Position numbers and translations under genes: made by a program. A stretch of 7,190 bases of DNA from an uncultured Oscillospiraceae bacterium (GTDB lineage Bacteria > Bacillota > Clostridia > Oscillospirales > Oscillospiraceae), in NCBI GenBank assembly GCA_958426425.1, contig CATZYY010000121.1, positions 1 to 7,190 of the forward strand. The letters are read 5' to 3'. Each line of letters starts with the position of its first letter. Position 1 is the stretch's first letter. Below, piece by piece: positions 6,573 through 7,190 of the stretch. The notes under the pieces were generated by a model. It was given only the letters and a program-made list of their open reading frames with translations, made no database searches and was not told the DNA's origin.

Positions 6573-6594
6573 AGGCTCCGGCGGCGTTTGTCAA
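6566..6594 (-). promoter_or_regulatory. Promoter of patB (sigma-A type)
   Basis: A perfect TTGACA (6594-6589) lies 17 bp upstream of CATGAT (6571-6566, four of six consensus bases). The expected start is near 6559. The -35 box contains the TGA stop codon of the upstream gene (6593-6591), so the two genes touch at the promoter. Any transcript of the upstream gene may read into patB, since no terminator separates them. Confidence 0.75.
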
Positions 6595-7190
6595 GTCCCG
6601 GCCTGGATCCAGGGGACGCGCCAAGCCGCGTGGGGGTCTGTGTAGAGTTCAAAGCTCAGGCCTTCCATGCCCCGGTATGTCACCTCGGCGTATGGCGCTC
6701 CCTCCTCCACGCAGTAGTGGAGCCGGAAGCAGTTTGCCGCCGGGTCGTACTCCGACCAGGAGGCGTTTGCCCCCCAGTTGAAAAAGTCCGGCAGGCCTTC
6801 GGCGCTGTGGGTGCCCAGGTACACCCCGTCGGAGCGGCGCTGGTAGACATAGGCGGACCGGGCCCCGTCGGCACCGAAGGTGACGTTGCACACCAGTTCC
6901 TCCGCCCCGTCGCCGTCCAGGTCCACGGCATACGCCTCCGGCTCTCCGTAGCCGAAGCTCCGGGCGATGGCGGTCCAACCGCCGTCGCCGGCGGGGACGC
7001 ACCAGCTGCGGCTGCGGAAGCCGTAGGAGGCGTACTCCGTCACCGCCGTGCCGTCATAGCCCAGGACGTTTTCAAAGGGCTCCGTCCGGGCCGCGGCGGC
7101 GGTGGCCATGTCGGCGGCGGGCAGGAAGGCCAGAAACTCCGCCAGGGCCTCCGTTGAGCCGCGCAGGCCGTCCAGCCGGGTCTCCGGCCC
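6591..7190 (-). CDS. Hypothetical protein, C-terminal part, with FG-GAP-like Asp-rich loop (5' end outside the window)
   Basis: The reading frame is open from the window edge to a TGA at 6591-6593, giving 199 residues without a visible start; an internal ATG at 7109 has no good ribosome binding site and the frame continues upstream, so I treat it as truncated by the window. I do not recognise the family. Visible are an alanine-rich stretch (about 25-35), AVDLDGDGAEELVC (88-101), a calcium-loop-like D-x-D-x-D-G pattern as in FG-GAP/VCBS-type beta-propeller blades, and a C-terminal part rich in Tyr, Trp and Phe that suggests beta structure. No membrane segment is present in this part. Such domains often belong to exported proteins, but the N-terminus that would show a signal peptide is missing. 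It is followed directly by the patB promoter. Confidence 0.75.
   Translation of the reverse strand, partial: GPETRLDGLRGSTEALAEFLAFLPAADMATAAAARTEPFENVLGYDGTAVTEYASYGFRSRSWCVPAGDGGWTAIARSFGYGEPEAYAVDLDGDGAEELVCNVTFGADGARSAYVYQRRSDGVYLGTHSAEGLPDFFNWGANASWSEYDPAANCFRLHYCVEEGAPYAEVTYRGMEGLSFELYTDPHAAWRVPWIQAGT

Noticed and set aside
5332..6645. Plus-strand open frame (437 codons) opposite patB
   Set aside because: Antisense shadow of a GC-rich gene; its product is low-complexity, rich in Gly, Val, His and Leu, with no recognisable domain.

Overview
The window is GC-rich bacterial chromosome with all supported genes on the minus strand, so transcription runs from high to low coordinates. Protein sequences, strong GGAGG-like ribosome binding sites, TTGACA/TATAAT-type promoters and GC-rich palindromic intergenic DNA suggest a high-GC gut Firmicute of the Oscillospiraceae type (Flavonifractor/Intestinimonas-like). 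That taxonomic guess is inference; no marker gene is present.

Layout in transcription order: (1) the 3' part of an unrecognised protein with an Asp-rich, FG-GAP-like loop (7190-6591, 5' end cut by the window); (2) a MalY/PatB-family PLP C-S lyase (6525-5356) with its own promoter, whose -35 box overlaps the preceding stop codon, closed by a strong intrinsic terminator at 5316-5345; (3) class II fumarase fumC (5212-3854) with a clear TTGCAA-17-TATAAT promoter; (4) a 293-bp regulatory gap carrying two inverted repeats and the argG promoter, with an ArgR/AhrC-type ARG box lying across its -35 region; (5) argG (3560-2340); (6) a gene-free 484-bp stretch packed with inverted repeats; (7) argC (1855-881); (8) a 362-bp gap holding two extra copies of the argC 3' end alternating with an identical palindromic spacer; (9) the N-terminal part of argJ (518-1, cut by the window).

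argG-argC-argJ is an arginine biosynthesis cluster: ArgJ makes N-acetylglutamate and ornithine, ArgC makes N-acetylglutamate semialdehyde, and ArgG joins citrulline to aspartate. FumC just upstream could hydrate the fumarate released by argininosuccinate lyase (not in the window) and help return carbon to aspartate. The single ARG box suggests arginine-dependent repression of the whole cluster.

The most unusual feature is at 579-958. The last ~20 codons of argC occur three times, including stop codons. The copies differ largely at synonymous positions, while the noncoding spacer between them is identical over 80 bp. This is not what simple tandem duplication and drift predicts. It suggests repeated insertion or recombination at the argC 3' end by a small element carrying its own replacement argC tail. 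No complete new protein system (defence, CRISPR, transposase) is visible.
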